Positions 11,239-21,137 of a stretch of 64,000 nt of DNA are shown piece after piece. The position numbers and the translations under genes were made by a program. Each line of letters begins with the position of its first letter. The stretch's first letter is position 1. The stretch is from Symsagittifera roscoffensis (lineage: Eukaryota; Xenacoelomorpha; Acoela; Convolutidae): assembly GCF_963678635.1 (NCBI RefSeq), contig NC_087063.1:14389006-14453005 (forward strand). The letters are read 5' to 3'. The notes beneath the pieces are model-generated. The model worked only from the letters and a program-made list of their open reading frames with translations, had not been told where the DNA came from and searched no databases.

Positions 11239-11320
11239 GTAAGTATATTTTAAATTCTATTCACTAATAAATATGAAAGTTACTAATCATTCTTTATAAT
11301 GTTTCATTTTCTTTTTCTAG
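11239..11320 (+). other. Predicted 82-nt intron directly after the ORF3 stop
   Basis: The donor AG|GTAAGTAT begins on the base after the TAG stop. A pyrimidine-rich acceptor ending TTTCTTTTTCTAG closes at 11,320. In the minus-strand relative the acceptor tract is kept (TTTCTTTTAG) but the donor is altered (TAAGGAAAATA). Splicing here would leave the ORF3 stop in place and join it to the ORF4 leader. Predicted from consensus only. Confidence 0.4.
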
Positions 11321-12332
11321 CCCTTTCATCATCATCATCTACAACAAATGAAAAATACAAAAAAAATAGAAAACTTTTCAAACTACAAATCATCAATTTT
11401 GCTAAAACAATTTTGCTGAAACAATTTCAATAATCTAAACCCTTTACACGATATAATATTTAAAATTTCATACAAATGCAATAAATTAATCTATAAATTA
11501 TTTCCCCACCACGCAATAAAATTACTTACGATGAAAATTTATAACTTCAATTTTCCCCAAATGTAGTAAATTTCAAAATTTAAGCAGTAATTTAATAAAA
11601 TGATAAAGCAGTACTAACCTTTTCATTTATTCGCACAAGAATTCTATCCATACTCGCACAGCTTGCCCACGAAGAATTGTTTAAAATAATGATTTTATGT
11701 TTCAATTTTTCAATAACAACAACTCCAACTAATGATAACAAGTTTCCAACTTTCCTTTAACCCGGTTGGAATGGAATTATACACTATACTAAACTAACCA
11801 ACGCAAATGATTAAACACCACAAGTCATAAAATAACAGCATGAATAAGAAAAAGAACGGTACCCAAACCGGATTAACCCAGCTTAACACTGGATAATTTA
11901 TTCTTTTGAAGACTATTATAAAGTCAACGAAAGAAATAATAAAACACAAAAAAGTCGAAAGACACACCCATACCAAAAACAATTCGATTTTTGAAAAAAG
12001 GACACAACCATAAACAACATAAGAAAACCCAGAAAGACCCACTATTTAATGTTAACACAAAACAGGACCCTTCAAAGAAACAGCACGAAATCATACTCCC
12101 ACTCCTGGCCTAACCCACCAGAGAGGACGTCCTGAGCATGCTCTTTAGCCGGCCTAACCCACCGCGCTACACCACGCTTTGTGACCACACTCCTATTTTT
12201 AATAAGAGGTACTCAAGGGTGAGTAACTCTTCACAATAACTAAACTAATATAAAAAGCTTTTGTGAAAACAATTAACCAAGATCATAACTAAAAAACAAT
12301 TAACATAAAATTATAAAATGTAAAATTATAAT
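11321..12332 (+). other. ORF3-ORF4 spacer with a ~430-bp insertion
   Basis: The flanks (to ~11,790 and from ~12,225) match the minus-strand element, but 11,795-12,225 has no counterpart there and so is an insertion in this copy. The inserted DNA has a GC-richer end at 12,105-12,190 in which 'ggcctaacccacc' occurs twice 46 bases apart. On the minus strand that end carries an A-box-like TGGTGTAGCGCGG, suggesting a tRNA-derived short element in reverse orientation. No convincing B box was found. Confidence 0.5.
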
Positions 12333-12884
12333 ATGCAGTATATAGATCACATACAACAACCAAGACGAACATCCAAAGACCAGACGATCCCATCACAAAT
12401 GAATGAAAGAATGGCTACCAATCACAACCGACATGCCGCACACAATCACAACTCAAAGGATTTAGAGTACGACTTGACTTCGCAGCAAAGGACTTCATTG
12501 AATCAGACCAATGACCAGCTCGATGCTCAAGCATACGTACAGATCCGAGAAACACGGCATCTCTTCCAAACACGAGCTTCACGCCATCTCCAGACTAGGA
12601 TTGATCACAATCAACCCTCTACAAATGCAAGCAGAAATGACATAGCAAAGCATTTTGAATTCTGGAATCTAAAACGATTTCATTCATTGGGGATCACATT
12701 CGTTGTTGAACAACGACGATCAACTTCAGCGTCCTGGTCCTTCCTTAAGACATTGGTTCTAAGTCAAGGACCTTTCTTCTCCAGAAAACGAGAAAAAAAG
12801 AAACTGATGTTCGCCCAATACAACCGTTCATCATCCATCCTTCACGTACAGAGGAAAAGAGATAAAACTCAAAAAACTCTGTAA
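12333..12884 (+). CDS. ORF4: basic 183-residue protein just upstream of the 3' LTR
   Basis: ATG 12,333 to TAA 12,884, immediately before the LTR. The protein is rich in Arg, His, Asn, Gln, Ser and Thr, with a Lys/Arg cluster near the C-terminus (FSRKREKKK). The minus-strand relative encodes the same protein around 37,450-36,880, now broken by stops and a frame change. Shared blocks include MQYIDH, RRTSKD, the LDAQ.YVQIR block, AKHF.FWNL and SSSIL. Placement between env/ORF3 and the LTR is that of accessory genes in complex retroviruses, but no known accessory family is recognised. A nucleic-acid-binding role is possible from composition only. Confidence 0.55.
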   Translation: MQYIDHIQQPRRTSKDQTIPSQMNERMATNHNRHAAHNHNSKDLEYDLTSQQRTSLNQTNDQLDAQAYVQIRETRHLFQTRASRHLQTRIDHNQPSTNASRNDIAKHFEFWNLKRFHSLGITFVVEQRRSTSASWSFLKTLVLSQGPFFSRKREKKKLMFAQYNRSSSILHVQRKRDKTQKTL

Positions 12885-12887
12885 ATC

Positions 12888-13282
12888 CAAACTACATATT
12901 TTATTATTCATAATTTAGATATTAAATCACTGTAAAGTATTTAATACTAACCAATCACAATCCATCCAACTAACTATCCACTTATTTGTAATTACTTACT
13001 TGTAATTTCAGCACCAGAGAGATTTGAATTTAACTTAGAAAATAGTTGACTCTTTCCGAGTACTTCAACAGCCGCAACAATACCAGTATACTCTAGATCT
13101 ATTGAGCCTAGCAGAGACTAGTTAAACACCCTGAGACTAGTAGTATTAAGAGTAAGATTAGGATCGGTATTAGACTAAGAAGTTGCACGAATCTATCCGG
13201 CCGAAAATAAGATAGCGTGACGAGCAGACGGTGTACCCTATCCGAAATTACTCTATGAGTTAACCAAATCGGACATAACTCA
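12888..13282 (+). repeat. 3' LTR of the env-bearing element
   Basis: This stretch matches, in inverse orientation, the 408-bp LTRs at 36,476-36,883 and 42,092-42,499. Shared segments include the ones around 'gtaatttcagcacc', 'ctagatctattgagcc' and 'cgtgacgagcagacgg'. Compared with those LTRs the first ~17 bases (starting TGGAACC) and the adjoining polypurine region are missing. The last ~25 bases are diverged but still end in CTCA/TAACTCA. No target duplication can be judged because the 5' end is off-window. Confidence 0.8.
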
Positions 13283-13321
13283 GTATGATTCAATGTAAGC
13301 GCTCTTTACCAATTTTCCAAA

Positions 13322-13340
13322 CCCCCCCCCCCCCCCCCCC
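13322..13340 (+). repeat. Poly-C run, 19 bases
   Basis: Nineteen consecutive C in an otherwise AT-rich region. The following sequence (about 13,341-13,430) resembles the interior of the MITE at 16,411-16,619, so the run probably sits at the end of a decayed MITE, whose termini are C-rich. Confidence 0.9.
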
Positions 13341-13375
13341 AGTAAAATAACAATTTAAAACTGTTCAAAAAATGT

Positions 13376-13560
13376 TCACAAGGCTTTCACACAAAGCGTT
13401 TTCTGGCAGTTTATAACGAGAAAGCGAGCTCTCAAGCAACGAGCGCAGATCATAGTGGGGGCTCGAGGCTCGATCATACCACCTAGCCACAACACCACCA
13501 CGCCCTGAAAGCCACCATGCCGCTCTAAGGGTACTGGGTTTGTCTTATTTCCCCACACTC
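13376..13560 (-). repeat. SINE-like element, family A (reverse orientation)
   Basis: Read on the minus strand, this has a GC-rich head (GTGGCTAGGTGG, then GATCGAGCCTCGAGCCCCCA) followed by TATGATCTGCGCTCG and TTGCTTGAG. The copy at 45,834-46,120 carries the same GATCYGYGCTCGTTGCTTGAG block after a better preserved tRNA-like head. It is interpreted as a tRNA-derived SINE. Confidence 0.55.
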
Positions 13561-13727
13561 CAGACATTTTATAGGATGAAGCTCTTTTTTGCAATTCAAG
13601 ACTGTTTTGCATACCATTATGGCAGATCTGAAGATAGAAGTCAAATGACAGCTCGTCCCAACACACTATCGTTGCCATGGCGTATACATGATCTTGACAA
13701 CCTCAAAAAGAGCGCCTTGCCAATGAA

Positions 13728-13936
13728 GGAATCTTTTCCACTGTCCCAAATCTTTCAAAATTACTGTTTTTTGTTGTTTTACGTGTTATTGTGGCTAAAG
13801 GCTTGATGTTACAGACGGCGTAAGGTATGAAGAAAAAAATTGTTTGCAATTGATATTTTTTTCAGCATGCCAAAGGTTTGAAGGCGTTATGACTACGTTA
13901 AAATAATTCTTGAAACGTGAAAAAACGAGAGGAGAG
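13728..13936 (+). mobile_element. Decayed MITE copy lacking its right terminus
   Basis: It aligns by eye over its whole length to the MITE at 15,460-15,676, including 'ttttacgtgttatt' and 'gtaaggtatgaagaa'. The left end GGAATCTTTTCCACTGTCCC is a worn form of that terminal repeat. The right end is absent where the next MITE (13,937) begins, so the second insertion lies at or next to its end. Confidence 0.65.
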
Positions 13937-14150
13937 GGCTCTTTTTCCTTCCCCCCCCCCCCACCTGCAAACTTTTACATGTAACTTTGTTGACCACATT
14001 GTCCGGTTGTAATGAAAATTTACATAGGAACTAATAAGGCCACGACAAACATGACAAACATATTTGGTCTTCATACTCAACCTCGTAAAACCACTCGTTA
14101 CACTAATATATTGAAGCTCGTGTGAGGTGGGGGGGAAAGGAAAAAGAGCC
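13937..14150 (+). mobile_element. MITE with 8-bp target duplication GAGGAGAG
   Basis: It starts GGCTCTTTTTCCTTCCCCC and ends with the inverted copy (GGGGGGAAAGGAAAAAGAGCC); the terminal repeats are about 35 bp. Flanks 13,929-13,936 and 14,151-14,158 are both GAGGAGAG. Eight-base duplications are typical of hAT, P and Merlin transposons. No coding capacity, 214 bp. Confidence 0.88.
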
Positions 14151-14258
14151 GAGGAGAGATTAAGTTCCATTATGATAAATGCCATTGAGAAATGAGCCAT
14201 ATATTTTTACAAGTCAAACAAAAATTTGCATAAGACTTCCCGCATTGGAGTCCCACGA

Positions 14259-14453
14259 ATGAAAATCGATTATAATTGAGTTTCCTTGTCAGTGTCCACA
14301 AAAGTGAAAACAAATCGATTATAATCAAGTAAAAATGGATTATAATATTACTATTTTTCGAGGCAACAAAATCCTTTTTCATCCATTATAATCGATTTTT
14401 TTTTCACTTTCGTGGACACTGACAATGAAACTAAATTATAATAGATATTTTCG
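14259..14453 (+). repeat. Foldback: ~67-bp inverted repeat with short spacer
   Basis: The left arm (~14,259-14,325) contains TTGTCAGTGTCCACAAAAG and the right arm (~14,382-14,453) contains its complement CTTTCGTGGACACTGACAA. Both arms also carry ATCGATTATAAT. Arms differ at a handful of positions. Probably a MITE or foldback element; a transcribed hairpin is possible. Confidence 0.75.
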
Positions 14454-15459
14454 ACTTTGCTGAGATGCAAATTTCAGCGCACCGAAAATCTTTTCTACGT
14501 TTTAAACGTTTTTTCTACGTTTTTTTCTACCTAACTTTGATATTTTTGTTACTTTTTTTATGTTAACCAACATTACCCCCCTTAGCGTTTGCCCATTTAA
14601 AACAACGTTTGGTCCACGGTTTGGGAGTGGGGTTTCAAAATGGATTCGAATTGAATTATAATGCATTTTGTTTTGTCGAGAAAAAATGGATTTAAATCAT
14701 TTTTAGTCCAATTTTGTTGTCTCAACGTAAATGGGAATCGATTATTTTTACAACAGTTTAGCCCACGAAAATCCAGTATAATCGTTTTCACCATTTGTTT
14801 TCACTTTTCTTAAATGCGGGTTGGCTTGTATCTAATTTCCCTCTCATAGAAATTCTTATAAGGTTTGTAGGAAATGTCCGCTATCTTCCTATAAGAAAAG
14901 TCCTGAGATATTAAATTTTTCAAAAACCTCAAAAGTATTGCTAAAATCATTTTGAATGCGTTTCTATATACTAGACAAAAAAGGAACGCGATTAGAGAAA
15001 CTAAAAACAAAATGAGTGCAAGTTTTGTGAACAAAAAACAATAAATTGATAACTACTATGGTAGTTTATACCCTTAGATAGTGATATATCTAGTTTTTAT
15101 CTGAGAAATTTGCAGAAAAAAGTTTGAGAAATTTAAAAAATAACCAAAGAGAGCTCATTTTTCAAGATTTTTATTACAAAATTAACCGCAGTTTTGCAAA
15201 ACTTTCTAAGTCGTGCGAGAAAACAAGATGTGAAGTTGCATCTCTCAAATAAGGTAATTATTTAGGAGATGAAATTTTTCAGTACTTACTGTTTGTTTTT
15301 CCCAATCAAAAAACGCGAATTTCGTTTGTTTGATGTGAAGGTCTCACTGTCTGCAATATTTCATTTTTTTCTGTTGCGTTTTTTCCTCCTCCAGTATATA
15401 AAAAATAACAGACAAAAATCAACTTTGGATTTGTTTTTCAGTTTTAAGCATGTAAGTTT
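14454..15459. other. AT-rich DNA without recognisable gene
   Basis: No ORF with credible composition and no exon-like GC-rich island. Short ORFs here are hydrophobic or low-complexity shadows. Confidence 0.6.
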
Positions 15460-15676
15460 GGCTGTTTTCCAGTTTCCCCCCTTTCAAAATAACAGTTTTA
15501 TGTATGTTTTACGTGTTATTACGGCTAAATGCGTGACGTTACGCTGTAAGGTATGAAGAACAAAACAAGTCTGTTCGTAATTGTCGATTTGTTCACCACG
15601 CAAAAATTCATTGCACTATGACAACGTTAAACAGACTTTTAAAAAGTGAATTTGAAAGGGGGACTGGAAAAGAGCC
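15460..15676 (+). mobile_element. MITE, same family, target duplication GTAARTTT
   Basis: Left end GGCTGTTTTCCAGTTTCCCC, right end the inverted form (GGGGGACTGGAAAAGAGCC). The flanking 8-mers are gtaagttt (15,452-15,459) and gtaaattt (15,677-15,684), one mismatch. 217 bp, non-coding. Confidence 0.82.
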
Positions 15677-16410
15677 GTAAATTTATACAGATAGCGTTTA
15701 AAATGTATGCACTTTTAACAAAAATTTCCAAAACAAAAAAAATTTTAACTAATATCCTTGTTATACGTAATTAGCGGTTGAGAAGTATTTTTAAAATAGC
15801 AAAAAAAATTAACTATGACGACTCATGTTATGTAGTTTTGGAAGTGTTTTATGTGGGGCTTAGGTATATATTGAGTAAGATTCCGCAAAAACAAGCACAA
15901 AAATTAACTCTGGTTGTAGGAAAACTTTTCTAAAAAAAATGAACAAAAAATTTTTTGCGAAATGTTTTGTAAGAAAAGTTACTATCTTACAACTTTCGGC
16001 GTTTTTCCACTTTCCTCCCTTGATTTTTCTTTGAAACTCAAAACTTGAGAATCTATTTGAAATATTTACATGTAATAGACTGATAAAAACGGTCATAGTG
16101 AATATGTGAACAAATTTTTACAAGATTTCTTGCATGCAAAATGCCGTGTGAACAATTTTTGAACAGCTCAAATTTGTAATTCTTACGAGTGGTGGGAAAC
16201 TGGAAAAAAGCAAAACTTTCTTGTGACAAAAACACTAACTCATAATTTTCTTTTTTAAAATGTACTACCTTGTAATATTCCTAGAGCCTCCTTGTGCAAG
16301 AAGTTGTCAGAGTTTGAAAAGAAAAATTTTAAAGTAGCGAATTCTGGTCAGCCCGGAACAGATTACATGTAGCACGTATTGTGAAAATTTTTTCTCTTGT
16401 TCACGCGCTT
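15677..16410. other. Non-coding AT-rich spacer between two MITEs
   Basis: About 730 bases with no gene signal. The facing MITE ends at 15,655 and 16,411 are mutually inverted, so they could be mistaken for the ends of one 770-bp element; the separate target duplications argue against that. Confidence 0.6.
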
Positions 16411-16619
16411 GGCTCTTTTCCAGTCCCCCCTTGTTTAATTACAAAACAGAGATGTTCAAAAATTGCTCACACGGCAATTTGCATGTTAGAAATGTTATGA
16501 AAATTTGTTCAGCTGTTCACGCTGACATGTTTTAATGCAGTTTATAACATTTTAAAAAATTTTAAAAAGACTTTCATGTAATGAATTTCAAAAAAGAAAG
16601 GGGGCACTGGAAAAGAGCC
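16411..16619 (+). mobile_element. MITE, same family, perfect target duplication ACGCGCTT
   Basis: It begins GGCTCTTTTCCAGTCCCCCC and ends GGGGGCACTGGAAAAGAGCC. The 8-mer ACGCGCTT occurs at 16,403-16,410 and again at 16,620-16,627. The interior is non-coding and unlike that of the 15,460 copy, so at least two subfamilies share the termini. Confidence 0.9.
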
Positions 16620-16627
16620 ACGCGCTT

Positions 16628-18099
16628 GTGTGTTTTAATGCAGTTTAGGACATCAAAAATTTTTCAAATCATTTCGTAATTGCATTTTAAAAAAAATTGT
16701 TTCCTTTTCTTCTCACTTGCAAATGAAAATGGCAAACATATTTGGTGTTCTTTATCAACACTTAATATTAATAGTTATAACTTAAAATTGACGCCTATGG
16801 GAGGTTATGTAATTTTTTTGCATGAATTCTTTCTGTGAACTTTGTCGCAAGTCAAACAGCTGGAAAATTCTCAACAATGATAATTTTATATGTCCCACAT
16901 ACTATGGTTCTATGAAACCGCAAGAGACGAATACTTATGAAAACTCCCTATATCAACCGAACACGCTAGTTCGTCCAGAACTACATCCATGTAGGTTTTG
17001 ACTCGGGATCGGCTCAACCTCAAAACCCAATACCAGTCAATTGAACAATTCGTTATTTTTTTGTTGTGCCAGATTGCAGACTCGTTTATTTTACAATTCA
17101 TATACAAACTCGTTAGTTTTTAATCCAGCACCCGCGACAAAAAAGAATGAATCAAATTTTAAAAAAAGATATCTTTTCCAACAGGAATTTGCATGTTTCT
17201 ATAACAATTCTTCAGATAGTTGAAAGCAAAAACGTTTCTAAAAACGTGTTTACGTTTCTAACATTGTAGGATACGTTACTTCTGCAAAACGGGGTATGGT
17301 TCCAAAGATACATTTAAGGACAGGTCAATCGTGAAAGATTCCTTTTTCTTCAAAAAGCTGTTTTCAACTCACAAACCGTAACCAGCAGGCAGTCCAAATA
17401 ATAGCACTCAAGTTCGAGAAATGATTTTTAACTTTTATAATGTGTTTCAAACTAAACAAGCAAAATCAATGATATTGTTCAATTTCTGTTGGAGAATTTT
17501 TTCAACCTTGCAGAGAAAGAAGAAACTTTCAATCGTTGCATGACTTTTTACCAAATGGGAAAGCAAGTGCTATTTAAAATCTTTTTTGAACAAATTTGCT
17601 ACGCGAAACAATTGCATTCCCATTTTAAAATTGTTTTATGCAAATTTTAGAGCAACTGGGTGTTTTTTTGGAATGGAATAGAAGTTAAAGGAAGTGAACG
17701 GATAGTTTTTTTTCTCCTAAACAAAAAAGTTTTCAAATTGATCAAATTAGGGCGAAGGGTTAAAATAGATCAATTACAAAACGTCATTTTCCCCCTCCCA
17801 TTTGCTTAAGCATTAATTATATGTCTTCAAAAGGTTCACATTTTGTGAAAAAAGTTTTTTAACAATTCTTAGGAAGGAAAACTTTTAAACGTTGAAAAAA
17901 ATGTTCAAAAAATAAGAAAGTATATGTTGTATGCGAGGCAAAGTCAATGTGTAGCAAAAGATTTCATCACAAATTAGGAACGGATTAATGCACCATATAC
18001 AGCTAACTACAATTTTTTTGGGCAGTTCTTTGGATAGGAAAAGAAGGCAACAGATTACTTTAGGTGTACTGGAAAAAAATAAATTCTTTTCTTTTAAAG
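16628..18099. other. AT-rich spacer, no gene found
   Basis: No supported coding sequence. A GC-richer patch at 16,915-17,040 (around 'cgggatcggctcaacc') has short open frames on both strands but no splice context that would support an exon. Confidence 0.5.
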
Positions 18100-18726
18100 A
18101 GAATATTTTAACTACCACAAAAATTGATCAATTAGGGTACAGAATCAAAACTACGAGCAAGCTATTAGAATTAACTCCCTTTTCAATGAACTTGTTTTAT
18201 TCATGTCTTTACTGTGTTCAAATATTGTGAATGAATTATCTTAACCGTGCAGGTGAAAAATGAAAAATCAAACGTTGAACAAAGCTGTTCACAAATATTG
18301 CTTATACATGACAATGATAAGCATTGAAAACATCTGTTCACAAACCGTGAAAAGTTTTTTAGAACATGAGAAACTATTGGGCATTTATTGACAAGGATAC
18401 ATTTTTTATTAATGTGTTTTGGAACGAACGTTTTTCTCCTAATAGAAAGAAAACTGAAAAATTAGAGTACAGAGAAAAAACTGACCAATCACTTGCAAAA
18501 AACTTTTCGTCCATCTTGTTAAATTATATGTTTTTTTAAACATCTCTTCATTCTGTTAACAGTATTGATCAATTAGTGTGCAAAATTAAAACTGGCCAAT
18601 CGCAAGAAAGCAATTTTAACTCATTCTCTCTTGGTTCAAATTGTTTTAAACATAATTTTATTCTGTTTACATGTTGTGAACAGATTTGCTTGCCCGTGCA
18701 GGGGAAAAATGAGCTCTGAACATTGA

Positions 18727-18954
18727 ACAAAATTGTTCACAAATTGAGGAATTATTGCTTGATCTGTATACATAAAAAAAATTAACATTTTTGTAAACAT
18801 GTCTTTAATTTGTTTTACTTTTGTTACATTTTATTTTGTTACAAAATTGTTCACAAATTGAGGAATTATTGCTTGATCTGTATACATAAAAAAAATTAAC
18901 ATTTTTGTAAACATGTCTTTAATTTGTTTTACTTTTGTTACATTTTATTTTTGA
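18727..18954 (+). repeat. Near-perfect 114-bp tandem duplication
   Basis: 18,727-18,840 is repeated at 18,841-18,954 with essentially no change ('acaaaattgttcac' to 'tttacttttgttac'). It is much younger than the surrounding degenerate array. Confidence 0.9.
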
Positions 18955-19432
18955 TACATGAAATTGTTAAACTTCAAAAAAGTAAGAAGTTTAAAAAATT
19001 AAGATTGGTTTTGTACAATGTATAAAGCTAACGACGAAAATAAAGCAGGGACACTTCTTTTGATAGAAAACGAAGGCAACAGAATGTTTTGTGTGTTTTG
19101 AATAAAAATGTTTTTATCTTCTAAGAAAAGTTTTTAAGCAGAAAGAAAAATTGATCAATCAGTGTACAGCATTAAAACTGGCCAATCTTAAGCGAGCGTG
19201 TTTTAATTTCAACCTCCTGGTTGGTATAAACAAAACGTGAAAGAAACCTGTTCACATTTTGTGAAGATATCTATCGTACCTGACAATGTTAAGCATTACA
19301 AACATCTGTTCACAAAGTGTGAACGGTTTTGTATAACGTATTAAACTATTGGGCAGATTTTAGCTAGGAGAATTTTTGTTGTAAATATGAATGAAAAGCA
19401 GAACTAGATAATTTTGTGAGTTTTGTAATAAA

Positions 19433-20190
19433 TACAGTGCTGATTTAAAACCTGACAAAACGCGTTAAACTTGAAATTTAAAACGTATTTTTCTCCAACT
19501 GGGCTGAGTTTAGGTGAAAACTTATGAAGAAAAAACTTGCTTAGAGTTTTAGCAGAATTATAATGGTGTAATTTGTTTTGCGAAATTCGGGTCCAAAATT
19601 TTACCCCAAAAATGGGTCATTTTGGCTTTTCTTAGTTAATCAAAAATTACGCCAAAAATACCCAGTTGATCACAGACATAATTATATAAAAATGACCCGC
19701 TTACGTAGCTAAACAAACTTCAACAAGGGTATATTCTCCAAAAAAAATTGCAAACCGTTAAAAATTTGTTTTTAAATCAAAAGTTGGTTTTTTATATAGT
19801 AAAAATGACCTTTTTGTCTATCAAACAAAAATAAATTAACTTAAACAATATTTTGGAGATTATACCCTTCTTAAAATTTGTTGGGCTACGTAAGGGTCTA
19901 ACTTTTATATATTTATGTCTGTGATCAACTGGGTATTTTTGGCGTAATTTTTGATTAACTAAGAAAAGCCAAATAGACCCATTTTTGGGGTAAAAATTCG
20001 GACCCGAATTTCGCAAGTTAAATTATTATAATTCTGCTAAAATTATAATTCTGCCATTATAATTCTGCTAAAATTCTAAGCAAGTTTTGTCTTCATAAGT
20101 TTTCACCTAAACTCAACCCAATTTGAGAAAAACGCGTTTTAAGTTTCAAGTTTAACGCGTTTTGTCCGGTTAATTTAAATCAGCACTGTA
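19433..20190 (+). mobile_element. Mariner/Tc1-like long-inverted-repeat MITE, 754 bp plus TA
   Basis: The ends read TA-CAGTGCTGATTTAA and its complement TTAAATCAGCACTG-TA; TA on both sides fits the Tc1/mariner target rule. Arms of about 330-370 bp extend inward to near 19,800, with matching blocks such as 'taggtgaaaacttatgaag', 'attacgccaaaaataccc' and 'gttgatcacagacata'. The right arm has an extra local triplication of 'aattataattctgc'. No transposase. It is inserted in the surrounding tandem array. Confidence 0.82.
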
Positions 20191-21137
20191 TTTTGCTCCT
20201 AATAGAGAGAATATTCAAACGGACGCAAAAACTGACCAATCAGAATACAGAGTAAAAACTGACCAATCACAAGCAAGCCGTTTTTATTTCCTCCTTCTGG
20301 TTTTAAAACATGCTTTAACTCTGTTTACATTTTTTTGAACGAAATTTCTTAACCGTATGGTTGGAGAACAAACTTTTAAACGCTAAACAAATCTATTCCA
20401 AAAAAGTGAATCTAAATCTTTATACATGGAAATGTTGAACGTGGCAAAAATCTGTTCAAAAACTGTGAACGGTTTTTTTAACTGTGTTTATAAACTCTAT
20501 TCTCCGATTGAAGATAGTATTCAAAGCGAAAAAAAATGACCAAACAGGATACAAGGTTTCAATTGACCAATCTCAAGCAAGCATTTTAGTCTCTACCTCA
20601 TGGTTGATTTTTTTTTCAAGTTTTTTATGCATGTCTTTAATCTGTTGACATTTTGTAAACGAAAAATAATTTTTTGAACGTTAAAAATCTCTGTAAACCA
20701 ATTTTTGCAACGTTTAACAATTTCATGTATAAAAAAAATCACTTGTTAAGAACTCACTTGGAAAGCTAGTATGAGCTGTTTTAAACCTTAACAAGAAATG
20801 GACTAAACGGCTGTGGCCAAAATTTTCTCAAAAGTTTGATATCCCAGCTTGGTGGTTGATTTATCTGATGGTACCATTTTCTTAGCCGGAAATCAATTTC
20901 TTTGTTTGCCCTGCGCAATTAAAACTATTGCTGCAGCCTGCACCAACAACTTTAATTGCGCTAGATTTTTGAGACTTTCACTCGTTGCATCCTTTTTGAT
21001 TTGAAATATGATAACTCGAGGCCACATGAAAACATCCATGATGGCAAAGTCGGAATATCTGTTTCTGCCGACAAATCAAACAACTTCAAAACAAAATAAA
21101 AAAATCGCGAGTCAATTTTTGTTATTTGTTTTAGCAG
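20191..21137 (+). other. Upstream region of the serine protease exons; first exons not resolved
   Basis: The signal-peptide and catalytic-His exons should lie upstream of 21,138. One open stretch at about 20,848-20,963 reads like a protease N-terminal domain (LVVDLSDGTIFLAG, then IAAACTNN). It has Ala where the catalytic His would be, and no donor in the required phase follows. It is therefore not annotated as an exon. Confidence 0.3.

Larger units (their letters stand above)
1..13282 (+). mobile_element. Env-bearing Ty3/Gypsy-class LTR retroelement, 5' end outside window
   Basis: Order seen: aspartic protease, reverse transcriptase, RNase H, integrase, a membrane/Pro-Ser-Thr-rich frame, an env-like glycoprotein, ORF3, ORF4 and a 3' LTR. 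The 5' LTR and gag lie upstream of the window, so total length exceeds 13.3 kb. The protease-RT-RNase H-integrase order is that of Ty3/Gypsy elements and retroviruses. The copy is degenerate: pol has a stop and a frame change before integrase, env is in two frames, ORF3 has three in-frame stops, and the PPT/LTR junction carries a small deletion compared with the related minus-strand element at 36,476-42,499. Composition is uniformly A-rich on the coding strand, as in many LTR elements. Family placement rests on motifs and gene order only; no tree was made. Confidence 0.88.
18100..20700 (+). repeat. Degenerate tandem-like array with recurrent CCAAT and palindromic motifs
   Basis: Blocks of the type 'aaaactgaccaatcacaagc' recur near 18,140, 18,470, 18,580, 19,160, 20,240-20,280 and 20,550. 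Each is followed by a Phe/Leu-rich spacer, 'catgtctttaatctg' and one or two imperfect palindromes of the form GTTCACA-N3-TGTGAAC. Spacing is about 300-600 bases once the inserted 19,433-20,190 element is removed. No coding function is seen; it looks like a decayed long-unit tandem repeat. Confidence 0.6.

Noticed and set aside
15655-16430. A single ~770-bp transposon bounded by inverted GGGGGACTGGAAAAGAGCC
   Set aside because: Each end belongs to a separate MITE with its own 8-bp target duplication.
16910-17107. GC-richer open frame on the minus strand
   Set aside because: No splice sites or family resemblance; frames are open on both strands.
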